Positions 17,804 to 28,000 of a DNA stretch of 64,000 nucleotides are shown piece after piece (within the stretch, counting starts at the first letter, position 1; every line of letters starts with the position of its first letter). The stretch lies in assembly GCA_964392085.1 (NCBI GenBank), contig CAYMOV010000005.1:1-64000 (forward strand), in the 5' to 3' direction. Under the pieces are notes generated by a model. The model ran no database searches. It saw only the letters and a list, made by a program, of their open reading frames with translations, and was not told where the DNA came from. Position numbers and translations under genes: made by a program. This stretch comes from CAYMOV01 sp964392085. GTDB lineage: Bacteria > Oederibacteriota > Muellerivitia > Muellerivitales > Muellerivitaceae.

Positions 17804-18331
17804 TCAACCCAGCGTGAATCCGCAGCGGCGACATGGGTCCATCTCAGGGTTCCAGGCGTAGGATTTGCCGGGCACCTTCACCGCCAGGAGTGGCTCCAGG
17901 GCCTTCCGAAATTCACCCCGGTGGGCCTCATCGTTGGGGGCCGCTAAACGGTCATTCAGGAAAATCTCAAAATGCCCCAAGTCGAACTGGAGTTTCCCCG
18001 CGGTGGCCTTCTCCAACAGGGCGGCGGCCTGTTGGGCCGTCCCGAAGGCGAACTCGAGGGCCGCTGCGGCATCGGGTTGTGGGGGCCTCTTGAGGGTCAC
18101 CAGCAGTCCCCGTCGGCCGCCCTCCTCATCCAGGCTCACGTTGGCCTCATGGGCGATCAAGAGGATCCCGGGGCCCTGGTGCATATGGGTGTATTCGGCC
18201 ACGTCGATCAACAGGAGGCCCGGCAGGAGTTGGTCCTGGATGATCTTATGGAAATGGGGGATCAGGTCCCGAAGGGGCAGGGCCTGTCCCTTCGAGGCCA
18301 GGATCTTCACGCCGAGCTTGGTCAAATCCAT
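17804..18331 (-). CDS. Conserved-looking hypothetical protein downstream of the siroheme reductase
   Basis: 175 aa, soluble, from an ATG at 18331 with GGGGA upstream. The N-terminus (MDLTKLGVKILASKGQALPLRDLIPHFHKIIQ) and mid-region (LLLIDVAEYTHMHQGPGILLIAHEANVSLDEE) look like a compact alpha/beta fold. The C-terminus has CRRCGF, a possible half zinc site. It lies 81 bp downstream of the nitrite/sulfite reductase on the same strand, so it may be cotranscribed and assist that enzyme; that is inference only. Family not recognised. Confidence 0.65.
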   Translation of the reverse strand: MDLTKLGVKILASKGQALPLRDLIPHFHKIIQDQLLPGLLLIDVAEYTHMHQGPGILLIAHEANVSLDEEGGRRGLLVTLKRPPQPDAAAALEFAFGTAQQAAALLEKATAGKLQFDLGHFEIFLNDRLAAPNDEAHRGEFRKALEPLLAVKVPGKSYAWNPEMDPCRRCGFTLG

Positions 18332-18352
18332 TTAAGTCCCCTTCAAAAGCAG

Positions 18353-18400
18353 TTTTGAGTTTTAAATTTTAAGTCGGCTTAAAACTCAAAATTTAAAATC
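18353..18400. repeat. AT-rich imperfect inverted repeat
   Basis: TTTTGAGTTTTAAATTTTAAG and CTTAAAACTCAAAATTTAAAATC flank a 4-nt centre. The 48 bp are almost pure A/T in very GC-rich surroundings. It sits between the siroheme reductase stop and the next gene, and may act as an attenuating hairpin or be a small repeat element. Confidence 0.55.
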
Positions 18401-18412
18401 GAGAACTTCAGT

Positions 18413-20632
18413 TCAGGCGTTGAGGAACGTCTGGACCGCCTCGAGGAACAGCTGGGCTTCCTGCACCCGCCTCCCCGCCTCATCGCGGTCGGGGTTTTCC
18501 AGCTTCTGTTCGTGGTGCCTGAAGAAGTGGCCCGCGAACTGGGCGCTGGTGGCGTGCTTGGCGAAGTCCCCCGTCTCATGGAAGAGCGCGCGGAACTTCG
18601 AAACGGTCTCGTCGGCTCCGCCCACGTATTCCCGCAGGCGGCTCCTCACGCAGGCCTCCGCGGAGTGGATCATGGCCTGGTAGGCCAAACCGACGGCCCC
18701 CTTCTGGTTGCCCCCGTCGAGGGCCACCTGGGCCTCGAAGATCTCGCTCTCGGCGGCGGTCACCGAGAACTCGGAGGGGGTCACCACTTCCCCGGCGCAT
18801 TCCCCCTTGCCGATGTCACCGATGGTGAACTCCCGGGGATCTCCCCAGTCCTGGTAAAGGTCCGGCTCAACGTCGTGACTGGGCACCACCGCCAGGTCTT
18901 GGAGGCGGTTTTTGGTCTCCACCTTCCCCACCCGCTTCACGAACCCGCCGAAGGACTCGCCGTCTTGGCGGTCCGAGGTGAACCACCCAAGGAGGCGGTC
19001 CACCACCTGGGGAATCCGCTTGGAGGGCACCGCGATCACGGCCTGGCCGTAGGCCCCCCCGTTGTTCTCCCATTGGCCCCCCAACACCACCTGGAAATGC
19101 GGCACCGCGTAACCGCCGGCTTTGCGGGACACCCCGAAGAAGCCCAAGTCCGAGAGGGGATGCTGGCCGCAGGAGTTGGGGCAACCCGACACCTTGATCT
19201 TCAGGTTCCGGACCTCGGGAGGCAGGGTTTGGAGCTTCGCGTCCATCTGTTCCGAGAGTCGGCGCCCCAGGCCCCGGGAGGCGGCGATTCCCAACTTGCA
19301 GGTGTCCGTCCCGGGGCAGGAGGTGATGTCCGAGATCGTCCCGGCGTTGGGGGCCGCCAGGCCGACGGCCCTCAAATCGGAGTAGAGGGCCGGCAGGTCC
19401 GACTGGGCGATCCAACGGAACAGCAGGTTCTGCTCGACGGTGGTGCGCACCGTGTCTTTCGTGTACTTGCGGGTCATTTCGGCCAACGCGCGGAGTTGGG
19501 AGCTGGTCAGGTCCCCCAGGGGCACCTGGACCGCCACCGTGGAATATCCGGCCTGGGCCTGGCCCCTTACGTTCTGGCGGGCGAAATCGAGGAAACCCTC
19601 CGGCAGCGAGGGGGGCAGGGTTCCGGAAACCCGGAGGGGGGATTCCTTCTTATTCAATTGGGCGGCCGGCAGGCCCACCCACCGGGGGTCCGCCGGGAGG
19701 GTTTTCCGCTCCTCCAGGACCAGGCGGCGGAACTCGTCGATGCCCAGCTTGGCCACGAGGAACTTGATGCGGGCCGCGCCCCGGTTCTTCTTCTCGCCCA
19801 ACCGGCCGAAGACCCGGGCCACAGCCTGTGTCAAGGGGAGGATCTCGTCCGGGTCCACGAATTCCAGGAGTTTTTTAGCTTGGTAGGGCACGGGGCCGAG
19901 CCCGCCGCCCACGTAGGCGTCGAAGCCTCGTTTCCCGTCCCGGACCTTCGCGATGAAGCCCATGTCGTGCATCATCACGAGGCCGCAACCCTCGTTCTCG
20001 CAGCCCGAGAAGGCCACCTTGAACTTGCGGCCGAAATCCTGTGCGTCAGGGTGCCCGAGGAGGAAACGGAAGATGGCCTCGGCGTAGGGGGTCACATCGA
20101 AGGTCTCGCCGGCGCAGACGCCCGCCAGGGGGCAGGCCGTCACGTTGCGAACCGAGTTGCCGCAGGCCTCCCGACTGGTGATGCCGCAAGCCGCCAAACG
20201 GCGCATCAGGTCGGGCGTGTCCTCGATATGGACGAAATGGAGCTGGAAGTCCTGGCGGGTGGTGATGTGGGCGACGCCGTCGGAATATTCCTCAGCGAGG
20301 TCGGCCATGGTCTCCAATTGCCCGGCGTTGGTGCCGCCCCAAGGGAGCTTGATGCGGATCATGCCGGGGGCGTGCCAATGGGTATCAGGGCCCTTCCAGG
20401 TGGAGGCGTCGGGATAGGCCAGTTGGCGGACCTGTTTCCCGTCGTTCCGGCGGCCGTTGTCGTACCGCTGGCCGTAGGCGCCCCGGCGAAGCCGCGTCTC
20501 GGCGAACACCCGGGGCTCGATCTTCCCCTGCTTATTCAGCTCGATCTGGGCCTCAAACCCGTCGATCTCCTGGGCCCAGTCCGGGGGCATCCGGCCTTCG
20601 AGTTTGGCTTTCCAGGTCTTCAGGTTCGGCAT
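18413..20632 (-). CDS. Siroheme/4Fe-4S nitrite or sulfite reductase with C-terminal HEPN-like extension
   Basis: 739 aa. Two nitrite/sulfite reductase ferredoxin-like half-domains and two siroheme-binding halves cover about residues 40-600. The four cluster ligands are C439 and C445 (SCPGTDTCKLG) and C484 and C488 (SGCPNSCGQH), the normal Cys-X5-Cys and Cys-X3-Cys pair. The last ~120 residues (YQAMIHSAEACVRSRLREYV...) are a helical extension resembling HEPN domains, as in some 700-aa assimilatory enzymes. Reaction: six-electron reduction of sulfite to sulfide or nitrite to ammonia, ferredoxin-type since no flavin domain is fused. The substrate cannot be decided from sequence; no cys or nir neighbours. 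ATG 20632 with GAGGG upstream. Confidence 0.88.
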   Translation of the reverse strand: MPNLKTWKAKLEGRMPPDWAQEIDGFEAQIELNKQGKIEPRVFAETRLRRGAYGQRYDNGRRNDGKQVRQLAYPDASTWKGPDTHWHAPGMIRIKLPWGGTNAGQLETMADLAEEYSDGVAHITTRQDFQLHFVHIEDTPDLMRRLAACGITSREACGNSVRNVTACPLAGVCAGETFDVTPYAEAIFRFLLGHPDAQDFGRKFKVAFSGCENEGCGLVMMHDMGFIAKVRDGKRGFDAYVGGGLGPVPYQAKKLLEFVDPDEILPLTQAVARVFGRLGEKKNRGAARIKFLVAKLGIDEFRRLVLEERKTLPADPRWVGLPAAQLNKKESPLRVSGTLPPSLPEGFLDFARQNVRGQAQAGYSTVAVQVPLGDLTSSQLRALAEMTRKYTKDTVRTTVEQNLLFRWIAQSDLPALYSDLRAVGLAAPNAGTISDITSCPGTDTCKLGIAASRGLGRRLSEQMDAKLQTLPPEVRNLKIKVSGCPNSCGQHPLSDLGFFGVSRKAGGYAVPHFQVVLGGQWENNGGAYGQAVIAVPSKRIPQVVDRLLGWFTSDRQDGESFGGFVKRVGKVETKNRLQDLAVVPSHDVEPDLYQDWGDPREFTIGDIGKGECAGEVVTPSEFSVTAAESEIFEAQVALDGGNQKGAVGLAYQAMIHSAEACVRSRLREYVGGADETVSKFRALFHETGDFAKHATSAQFAGHFFRHHEQKLENPDRDEAGRRVQEAQLFLEAVQTFLNA

Positions 20633-20720
20633 GTATCCCTCGGGTCGATTGAAAAGATTGGGATGGCTAAACTAACCAATCGAGGGGGAAAAATCAACGG
20701 GAGGCCATTTCCGGGTGGGA

Positions 20721-22198
20721 TCAGGACCCCTCGATCACTAACACGCCCCGGGTGAGTTTCTCCGGGCCCTTGCGTACCACGTAATAGTGGATTCCCGGGG
20801 CCGCAGGTTTCCCTCCGGGGGATCGACCGTTCCAACGGACCCATCCCCCGATTTCCATTTGGGTAAATACGGATTCGCCCGAAACCGTGTAAACGTCCAG
20901 TTCGGATCCCGGGGGCATGCACCATGCCTTCAGGGTCCCCCCAACCGCTTGGGAGGGGTTGTAGGGGTTGGGCCACACGTGAAGCGGTTGGACCGGGGTT
21001 GGGCTGGGGGGGATGGGGGTCACCGACCAGGTGGCCGTCGGGGTGTCCGTCCAGGTCATAGTCCAAGTGGCGGTGGGGGAATCGGTCGGGGTGTCCGAGG
21101 GTGAAGGGGTCGGGGTGAGGGTAGGGAAATCATCCACGACGATGACCCCAGTTGGAGTGACGGTCCAGGTCGAGGTGAGGAGGGAGGTAAGAGTCGGGGT
21201 GAAGGTGGCCGTGGGGGTCGGGCTGGAGGTGGGCGTGGCGGCACAGGAACGGACCACGAGGTTATCGAACCGGATCCGATTGATCCCTTGGATGAAATCG
21301 GCGTGAAATCCTACGCCCCCGGCCGGAAGGCTCATGTCGGTGAAATCGAAAAGGAGTGTCTCCCCCGAGCCAAAGTCCACGAAAGTCTGTTGCCGGGAAC
21401 CCGACACCACCGTCCGGAAGTGGACCCAAGTCCCGGGGGGATAAGCGGGGGTGGCCAATCCCGAACCGAAACCGACCCCATCCAGGTATCGGTACCCCTG
21501 GGTATCGGAAAACAACACCGCTTGCCAATGGGGGACCAGGTTCTCCGGGTTGGTGTTCATCAACACGCTGTAATAGTCCGCCACCGTCGGCGAGGTAATC
21601 GTCGCGCGGAAGGCCGAGCCGAAATCCCCATAGCCGTTATCCAGGTCCATCTCAGCGTCGAAATCGATGGTGTAATCCCGGCGGGACCAGCCCAGGAGCG
21701 AGTCCCCGGTGGGGGGCGACGTCACCTGTACAACGGGCCGTTGGTTGACCCCCAAGGGGGCGGACGCTGGGGCGCTGTTCCGGATGACCTGGGCGTTATC
21801 CGCGGCCGCGGGGCTTCCGATCGGGACGCCCGTTGCGGCGCCAAGGTAAGTCACGTTGGGATCGGAATAATAGGGGATATAGGATCCCGGCATGTAGGAC
21901 ATCAATGAAATGAACAACCCCGCCCCGGTGTTGATCTTGTAGCCGTAGTTATATCCGGACCCCGTGGGGATCCCCGCCGTCCCCCGGTCGTGGTTACAAC
22001 CGTAGTTGTGGCCCAGTTCATGAGGGAACGCCACATCGGCCCAGGACGACAACACCACGGTCTGGTCACCCGGCATGTAGCCCACCCCCGCGATGGAGTT
22101 GTCGGACCGCCCCAGGAAAAGGCTCGCGTATTGCGCGCCATAGGTCGCCATCAGGCCGAACACCTCGTCCACATAGCCGTCGCCGTTGGCGGCGAATC
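20721..22198 (-). pseudogene. Secreted metzincin metalloprotease, catalytic and C-terminal part (frameshifted gene)
   Basis: This frame continues the N-terminal part annotated at 22151-23026; a 1-base shift near 22200 separates them. It carries the zinc site HELGHNYGCNHD (HExxHxxGxxHD), typical of reprolysin/M12B-like metzincins, then a laminin-G/concanavalin-like region (about 21280-21700). A Thr/Pro/Ser linker follows, and a C-terminal 'WPNPYNP' domain ending GIHYYVVRKG, like the FlgD-Ig/T9SS type A sorting domains of secreted enzymes. Adding one G in the GGG run would restore 'LDLGRFAANGDGYVDEVFGLM'. It is either a sequencing indel or a young pseudogene. Confidence 0.75.
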
Positions 22199-23026
22199 GC
22201 CCAGGTCCAGGGGCAGGTTGCCCGAATCCGAATAGGGTGTTTCGGCGCAATAGACCAACCGGTCCTCGAGCCCGACCTGGCTGTTGTGCAGGGCCAAGTT
22301 CAGGACTCCCATGGCCAGGTCGATGACGGTCAGGATCCCCGGGGTCCCACCGGCGTAGGTCCTCGCGGTGGGGGTGTAGAGGATCAGGACTTGGTTGACC
22401 TTCAGGTTCTCGGCGTCCGGGCACATGCCGGAGGTGTCCTGTGGGACGACAGGCGGAAACCCCTCGGGGTTGTCGTAGGCCTCGGGCACGGCGGGCTCCC
22501 CCGGCCCCTCCGTTCCGCACTTGAACCGCGCGGACGGATCCTGGAGGAAGATCCGATGGACGCCTTCCCCCACATACCGGATTTGGAATCGTCCTCTCGT
22601 CGGATCAAAGACCGTGGCCGCGATCACCGGCCCCCGGGCGGCCAGGACCCACCAACCCCCATCCACCCCGTCGAGGGTTCCCGTCCAGACCACGCCTCCC
22701 CCGAGGGTCGGCCGCCGAAGGTCGCAGACCGCCCGGTAATCGGCTCCGACCAGGAGGTTCAGGGCCAGGGGCGGGGCTTCCCGAACGGGGACCAGGCCCG
22801 CCAGTTGACCGAGGAATTCGGGGGACACCCGCACGTACCGGGATTGGAGGGCGGGGAGGTCAAGGGGCGGGACCTGGGCGGGTGGATCCACCGTGGGGAA
22901 AGCGGACGAAGGTGAGGGAGGCAAGGCGCCGGCAAAAAATGGTTCGCGCCCCGGGGGGGACAAGGGCCCACCCCAGGATCCCAACCACCGCAAACCATAC
23001 CCGTCGTTTCGGTTCCATAGGTCCAC
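22151..23026 (-). pseudogene. Secreted metzincin metalloprotease, N-terminal part (frameshifted gene)
   Basis: Pro-region and first part of the catalytic domain, up to GLEDRLVYCAETPYSDSGNL, after which the frame should change to that of 20721-22198. A second shift is likely near 22955. In the other frame an ATG at 23018 starts MEPKRRVWFAVVGILGWALV, a good signal peptide that runs through a CCCCCCGGGG tract into this frame at FFAGALPPSP. Both suspected indels are at homopolymers, which favours sequencing error over decay. The ORF as written starts with a GTG at 23026 and would lack a signal peptide. Confidence 0.7.
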
Positions 23027-23111
23027 TACACCATCCTACAGAATAGGCATTCGGGGCATACACTTGACCCCATCATACCCCGCGCCCCCCCATTCCGCCC
23101 CGTATGTAATG

Positions 23112-23155
23112 CATATTAAAAAAAAGGCCCGGCGCCCCCAAGGGGACGCCGGACC
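23112..23155 (-). terminator. Rho-independent terminator of the Tyr/Trp-rich exported protein gene
   Basis: On the minus strand, GGTCCGGCGTCCCC and GGGGGCGCCGGGCC form a stem over a TT loop, followed by eight T. It lies 21 bp after the stop at 23177. Confidence 0.85.
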
Positions 23156-23176
23156 TGGATTCAACCAACCGGGAAA

Positions 23177-24502
23177 TCAGCGGGCTTCGGCTTGCCCATC
23201 CGGATAGAAGAGTTTGTAGCTCCCGTCGCCCAGCAGCACCATGACCTCGGTGATCCGGCCGTTGGCGTTCTCGGTGAACCGCGCGTCCGTGGCGCCGGAC
23301 ACCAGGAAGACCGGCGCGAAGGCCGGGGTGGCGCTCATGTCGTAGAGGAAGGCGTCGTTGGAGGCGCCGTAGATCTTGATGGCCCGGGTATTGTCGTGGC
23401 TCCAGAAAACCGTCCCGGAAGCCGAGCCCGAGGGGGCGGGGGCCGTCGCGGAATCCGGCTGGGTCACCGGATCAGCCGCGTCGCTGGCCGGGTAGTATTC
23501 CTTGTCCCGGTAGACATACACCACGTCCACCCGGGAGGGATCCTGCCACCACCAGTAGCCGTCGTTCCAGTAGCACCAACGGTCGAAGCTGTCGTCGTAC
23601 CACCAATACCGGTCGCCGTAATAGCGGGTCCAGAAGCATTGGTCCCCGAGGTACCAGCCGTACCAGTTGTAACCCCACGGGTCGTTATAGTGGCAAAACC
23701 GGTTGCCGCCGTAATCGTGCCAGTAGTAGCGCCCCCGGACGTTTTCATCCCGGTTGTACCTTCCCACCTGGCCCAAGACCAAGCGGTTGTTCATGTAGAC
23801 GTTCATGGACTTGGCGGCCGGCGGTCCGCCGGCGACGCGGGACATCAGCGCCCTTCCGTCGGGTCCCCGTTGGGGCACCGCGACCCTCGATTCGGCCCGG
23901 GGGGTGCTCAACAGGTGGTCGCGCTCCCGGATCGGCGAGGGCCTTGGAACGCCCTGCAGGTGCGCCCGGTTCTGTTGATAGGTCCCAGGGTGGACGCCCG
24001 CCGGACGGCGGTATGAGTTGTCCCGTACCTGGTTCGACCGGTTTCCGGTCCTCGCGTCGTTCCCCAAACGAACCCGTGGGTTTTCCACGGGACGGGATTG
24101 CTGTCCGTTGTTCCCGGGACGGGCCTGCTGCCCGTTGGCCGCCGGGCGGACCCTTTGTCCCTGGACCCCGGCGTTTTGGCCGCCATTCGGGGCGACCCGG
24201 CCGATCAGGCCCGCGGGTTGTTCGCGTTGGGGCGCGGCCCTTTCCGTCCGCGATTGGGCGGCTCGGTGGGCCCGGACGGGCTGGTCCCCGGAAACCGTCC
24301 TGTCCACCCGGGTGTCGTCCCGGGTGGTCGACACGGTGTCGCGCGCCGGGGCATCCCCACGGTCATCGCTAGCCGAAGCCCGGTCGGGTCGGTCCACCCG
24401 GTCCGGACGGCTGTCTCCCGGGTCGTCCCGCCTGGCCAAAGCCGGAAGCGCGAGGGCAAACGCGAAAAAGGTGATGGCAAACAATTTGAGGTTCTGATTC
24501 AT
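23177..24502 (-). CDS. Secreted Arg/Gln/Asn-rich protein with a Tyr/Trp-rich core
   Basis: 441 aa from an ATG at 24502 (GGGAG upstream). A clear signal peptide (LKLFAITFFAFALALPALA) is followed by about 190 residues of disordered Asp/Arg then Gln/Asn/Arg/Pro-rich sequence. Next comes an aromatic block (about residues 245-320) dense in Tyr, Trp, Asp and Gly (e.g. RYYGDRYWWYDDSFDRWCYW), and a C-terminal beta-rich domain with VFWSHDNTRAIKIYGASNDAF. I recognise no family. The composition suggests an extracellular matrix, adhesive or surface-coating protein. It is a single-gene unit with its own terminator. Confidence 0.7.
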   Translation of the reverse strand: MNQNLKLFAITFFAFALALPALARRDDPGDSRPDRVDRPDRASASDDRGDAPARDTVSTTRDDTRVDRTVSGDQPVRAHRAAQSRTERAAPQREQPAGLIGRVAPNGGQNAGVQGQRVRPAANGQQARPGNNGQQSRPVENPRVRLGNDARTGNRSNQVRDNSYRRPAGVHPGTYQQNRAHLQGVPRPSPIRERDHLLSTPRAESRVAVPQRGPDGRALMSRVAGGPPAAKSMNVYMNNRLVLGQVGRYNRDENVRGRYYWHDYGGNRFCHYNDPWGYNWYGWYLGDQCFWTRYYGDRYWWYDDSFDRWCYWNDGYWWWQDPSRVDVVYVYRDKEYYPASDAADPVTQPDSATAPAPSGSASGTVFWSHDNTRAIKIYGASNDAFLYDMSATPAFAPVFLVSGATDARFTENANGRITEVMVLLGDGSYKLFYPDGQAEAR

Positions 24503-24698
24503 GTCTATTCTCCCGATCCAATGGACTGCCTATAAGTTTAGACGACAGGAAGCGCCTACGGTTCCAGTAAAAACGACTGAATAACCCCGCGCTTCCCTCC
24601 CCACGGTGATTTGACGAGGGCAAAGGACGGCGGGTGTCGCCCGGGAATGGCGCTAAAAACCGGTTATACCAACCACAAAGGGGGTTTTCATCCTCCGG

Positions 24699-24971
24699 CT
24701 AATGGCCCGACCCTGGGCTGAAAACGGGCGGGCGCGCTGGGGTCGAGACCGGGAAGACCGTATGGGGTTCGAAATGGAGATCCGATAACCGAACGACCAA
24801 CCGGTAATCCCCCGGATGGGCCAGGTCCTCCACGAAGGCCCTGCGCCAAAGGTCGATGTCCAGGACCCGCACCTTCATCCCGCGAAACAAGGCCGTTTGC
24901 CCGACGAACCAGCGGCGCAATTCCTCCCGTCGAACCTGCGGGAGGGGTTCTTGGATATCCGGTTGGGCCAT
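24699..24971 (-). CDS. Small orphan protein, paralogue of 45553-45771
   Basis: 90 aa from an ATG at 24971 (GAGGTG upstream). No signal peptide. The core FVGQTALFRGMKVRVLDIDLWRRAF ... YRLVVRLSDLHF aligns along its length with the 72-aa product at 45553-45771: both start MA(K/Q)PDI, share (F/Y)(V/I)G(Q/R)T, D-x-W-(K/R)-RA and end (M/V)(L/V)VRLSDL(K/H)F. The pattern suggests a small beta-barrel binding domain. Family and function are unknown. The C-terminus here has an extra Pro/Ser tail. Confidence 0.65.
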   Translation of the reverse strand: MAQPDIQEPLPQVRREELRRWFVGQTALFRGMKVRVLDIDLWRRAFVEDLAHPGDYRLVVRLSDLHFEPHTVFPVSTPARPPVFSPGSGH

Positions 24972-25049
24972 GGGAGACACCTCAGGCCGCCCATTCTACT
25001 CCCGGCCACGGCCTGACAAAAGATGGTTCTAGAAGGCCTTTTGTCGGGT

Positions 25050-28000
25050 TTATCGGAGCAGGACCAAAGGCAGGACATACCGGCGGACTGGAGTCGTCAA
25101 CACCAGGTAATACAGGCCGTCCGAGAGCGGCGCGCCCCGCCGGTCCCGGGGATCCAAGGGGACGGACCATTCCCCCGCCTTGATATTCGTAAAGGACCAC
25201 TCCGCGATTTTCCGGTAGGCCGTCGTGAAGACCGCGACGCGCACCCAAGCCTGGGGACTTTCCCAGTTGGCCGAAAGGGTCAGGGGTCCCGTTCCCCGCC
25301 AGGGGTTTGGAAAGAGGACCGGGGGCTCCGGACCCACGCCCGCCGTCCCGGTCGGGGTCGGCGACGGGGACCCGGTCCAGGTCGGAGTGGCCGTCACGGA
25401 AGCCGTCGGCGTGCCCATAGGACTCGGTGACGGGGACGCAGTCTCGGTCGCGCTCGGTGTAACGGTCCAGGTGGACGACGGTGTTTCCGTCCACGAGGCC
25501 GTCGGGGTGGCGGTCCGGGTCGGCGGGGGCGGCGTTGCCGAAGGCGTAGGGCTTGAGGTGAGGGACGCCGTCCCGGTTGGAGAAGGCGTTGAAGTGTCGA
25601 CCGGGGGCGCCGTCGGGCTAGGCGTCAACGTTGACGAATGGGTTGGGGTTGTTGTTGTAGTCGGCGTCCCACTCGCCGTCCCAGTCGGCGTTAAGGAAGC
25701 TGTCCCGCTCGCCGTGGGGCTTGGGGACGGGGACGCAGTCTCGGTCGCGCTTGGAGTCCGGGAGGGCGACGCCGTCGGCGTCCCGCTTGGGCTCGGGGAG
25801 GCGGTTGAACTGGCGGTCGCTGAAGCCGTGGGCGTAGCCGACGGGGTCGGCGTAGTCGAATCCGTCGAGGTGCGGGTCGGCGAGGCGGTGGCGGTACTGG
25901 TCGCCGTCGCCGAAGCCGTGGCCGTCCGGGTCGGGGTCGCCGTAAACGTCGCGGATGGTGTCGGGGTGGCCGTGAGGGTCGAGGAATAGGTGGCCGTGAA
26001 GGTGGCTGTCCCAGTCGGCGTTGATGAAGCTGTCCCGCTCGCCGTGGGGCTCGGGGACGGTGACGGAGTCACGGTCGCACTTGGAGTCTGGGAGGGCGAC
26101 GCCGTCGGCGTCCCGCTTGGGGTGGAGGTCCTGGTCGCCGAGGCCGTGGCCGTCCAGGTTCGGGTCGCCGTCAACGTCGCCGAGGAGGTCGGGGTGGCGG
26201 TGGGAGTCGAGGAAAAGGTAGCCGTGAAAGTACCCGTCCCAGTCGGCGTTAACGAAGCCGTCCCACTCGCCGTGGGGCTCGGGGACGGTGACGGAGTCAC
26301 GGTCGCGCTTGGAGTCCGGGAGGGCGACGCCGTCGGCGTCCCGCTTGGGGTCGGGGACCGGGTGGACGTCGCCGTGGCCGTCAAGGTAGCCGTGGAGGTT
26401 CTGGTCGGGGTGGCGGTGGGCGTAGACGTCCAGGTCGGCGTGGCCCCCCCGATCAAGCCGTACACCACCAGCTGGCCGGCGGCCGGGACATAGACCTTCC
26501 CGTTGACGATGCTGGGCGGCGTGAACTTCACGTTGGCCGCCACGGCGCTGTCCCGGGCCGCGTTTTGGGAGCTGTTGTAGAGCTCGGTGGCCAGGTTCGT
26601 GGCGTCGTAGGCGTGCAGGACCGCGGGGGTGCCGGGTTGGATCGCCCAAACGATGCCGTTCGTCGTTCCGTTGGAGGACACGCTGGGAACGCAACCCGGG
26701 TAGGCGTAGGTGGCCGAGGTCTGGGAGGAGGCCGTGGTGTTGTAAAGGCCGTTCGCCAGGCTGAAGGCCCGGAGCACCTGCCCCGACATGCCCCAATAGA
26801 CGAAGCCGTTGAAGATCGCGGGGTTGGTGAATCCCGCGTTGGTGGCGGCCGTCCCGACGTGGAATTCCTGGACGTCGTTGTCCGTCGCGGCGTTGTAATG
26901 TCCCATGTTGTCCCGGTCCACCAGGTACACCTCCCCCGTCTTGGCGCCTCCTGTCATGAGGTGGGGATGGGCCGCGCTGCCGTAGGAATCCGGCAAAAGC
27001 ACGCCTCCGGTGGAGCCCAAGTCCTGGTCGGTGTTGCTGAGGGTGCCCTGGTTCGAGGGCGTGAAGTAGTCCGCCGGGGTGAGGGCCGTGACCCCGGCCG
27101 TCAGTTTGAGGAAGCTGTCGCCGTAGTCCCGCCCCCCCGTGTTGGCGTCGAAAGTGCCGTTCGCGGTGAGGACAAACAGGTTTCCTGAGGCATCCACCAT
27201 CGGGGCCCCGCCGCTGTTCCAGAGGGACGCCTCGCTCCCGTCGGGCGCCACGTTGTAGACGATGGTCTGTTGGCTGATGTCCGAGGCGTTGTAGCCGATG
27301 ATCCAGCCCTGGTAGGTGCCCCAGTTGTTCAGGTCACAGTGGGAGGTCCAGGAGGTGTAGATCACCCCGTTGGACTCGACCAATCCGCATCGTTCCTTGT
27401 AGGCCCGTGCATTGAAGGTATCCGTCGTCCCTCCCTGGCCCGTCCCCGGCACGCTGGCCTGGACCGTGGTGGGGCCGTTCGCCGCCTCGGCCCCGGAGGA
27501 GAGGTCGAGCGCGTGCAGGACCTGGTAGAACTGCGTCACGGGGCCCGCGGTCACCTGCTTGATCATCCCCACCAGGTAGATCTTCCCCTTCGCCGGGTCG
27601 ATATAAGGCGTGTCGGTGATGCCGATCTCCGGGGTGATCTGGGTGCAATTCGCCACGTCGGCCAGGGCCACCGTGGTGACCCCGGCGGCCGCGTTCAGGA
27701 AACTGACCTGCCAAAGCGGCGCTTGGGGGGAATCGGCGTCGAAGGCGTAGACGCTGTCGTGCTCCGTGCAGACATAGACCACGTTGTGGTTGCCCTTGCC
27801 CAAAATCGCCTGGTTGGGGACGTAAAGGGGTTGGCCGTAAATCTGGCCGTCGACCGCGTCGGAATACAGCTTGCCGAAGGTCGCTTGGTTGACGACCGAC
27901 GTCGAGAGGATCGTCTCGTTGGGGTTGAGTCCCGTGCGGGAATCGTCGTTATGGTAGGACAATAGGGGGGTCTGGCCCCAGGCGGCGCCCACGAGGGTGA

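Noticed and set aside
25370..26450. Possible CRISPR or VNTR array
   Set aside because: The repeats are in-frame coding repeats of a Thr/Pro linker without constant spacers; no Cas genes are present.
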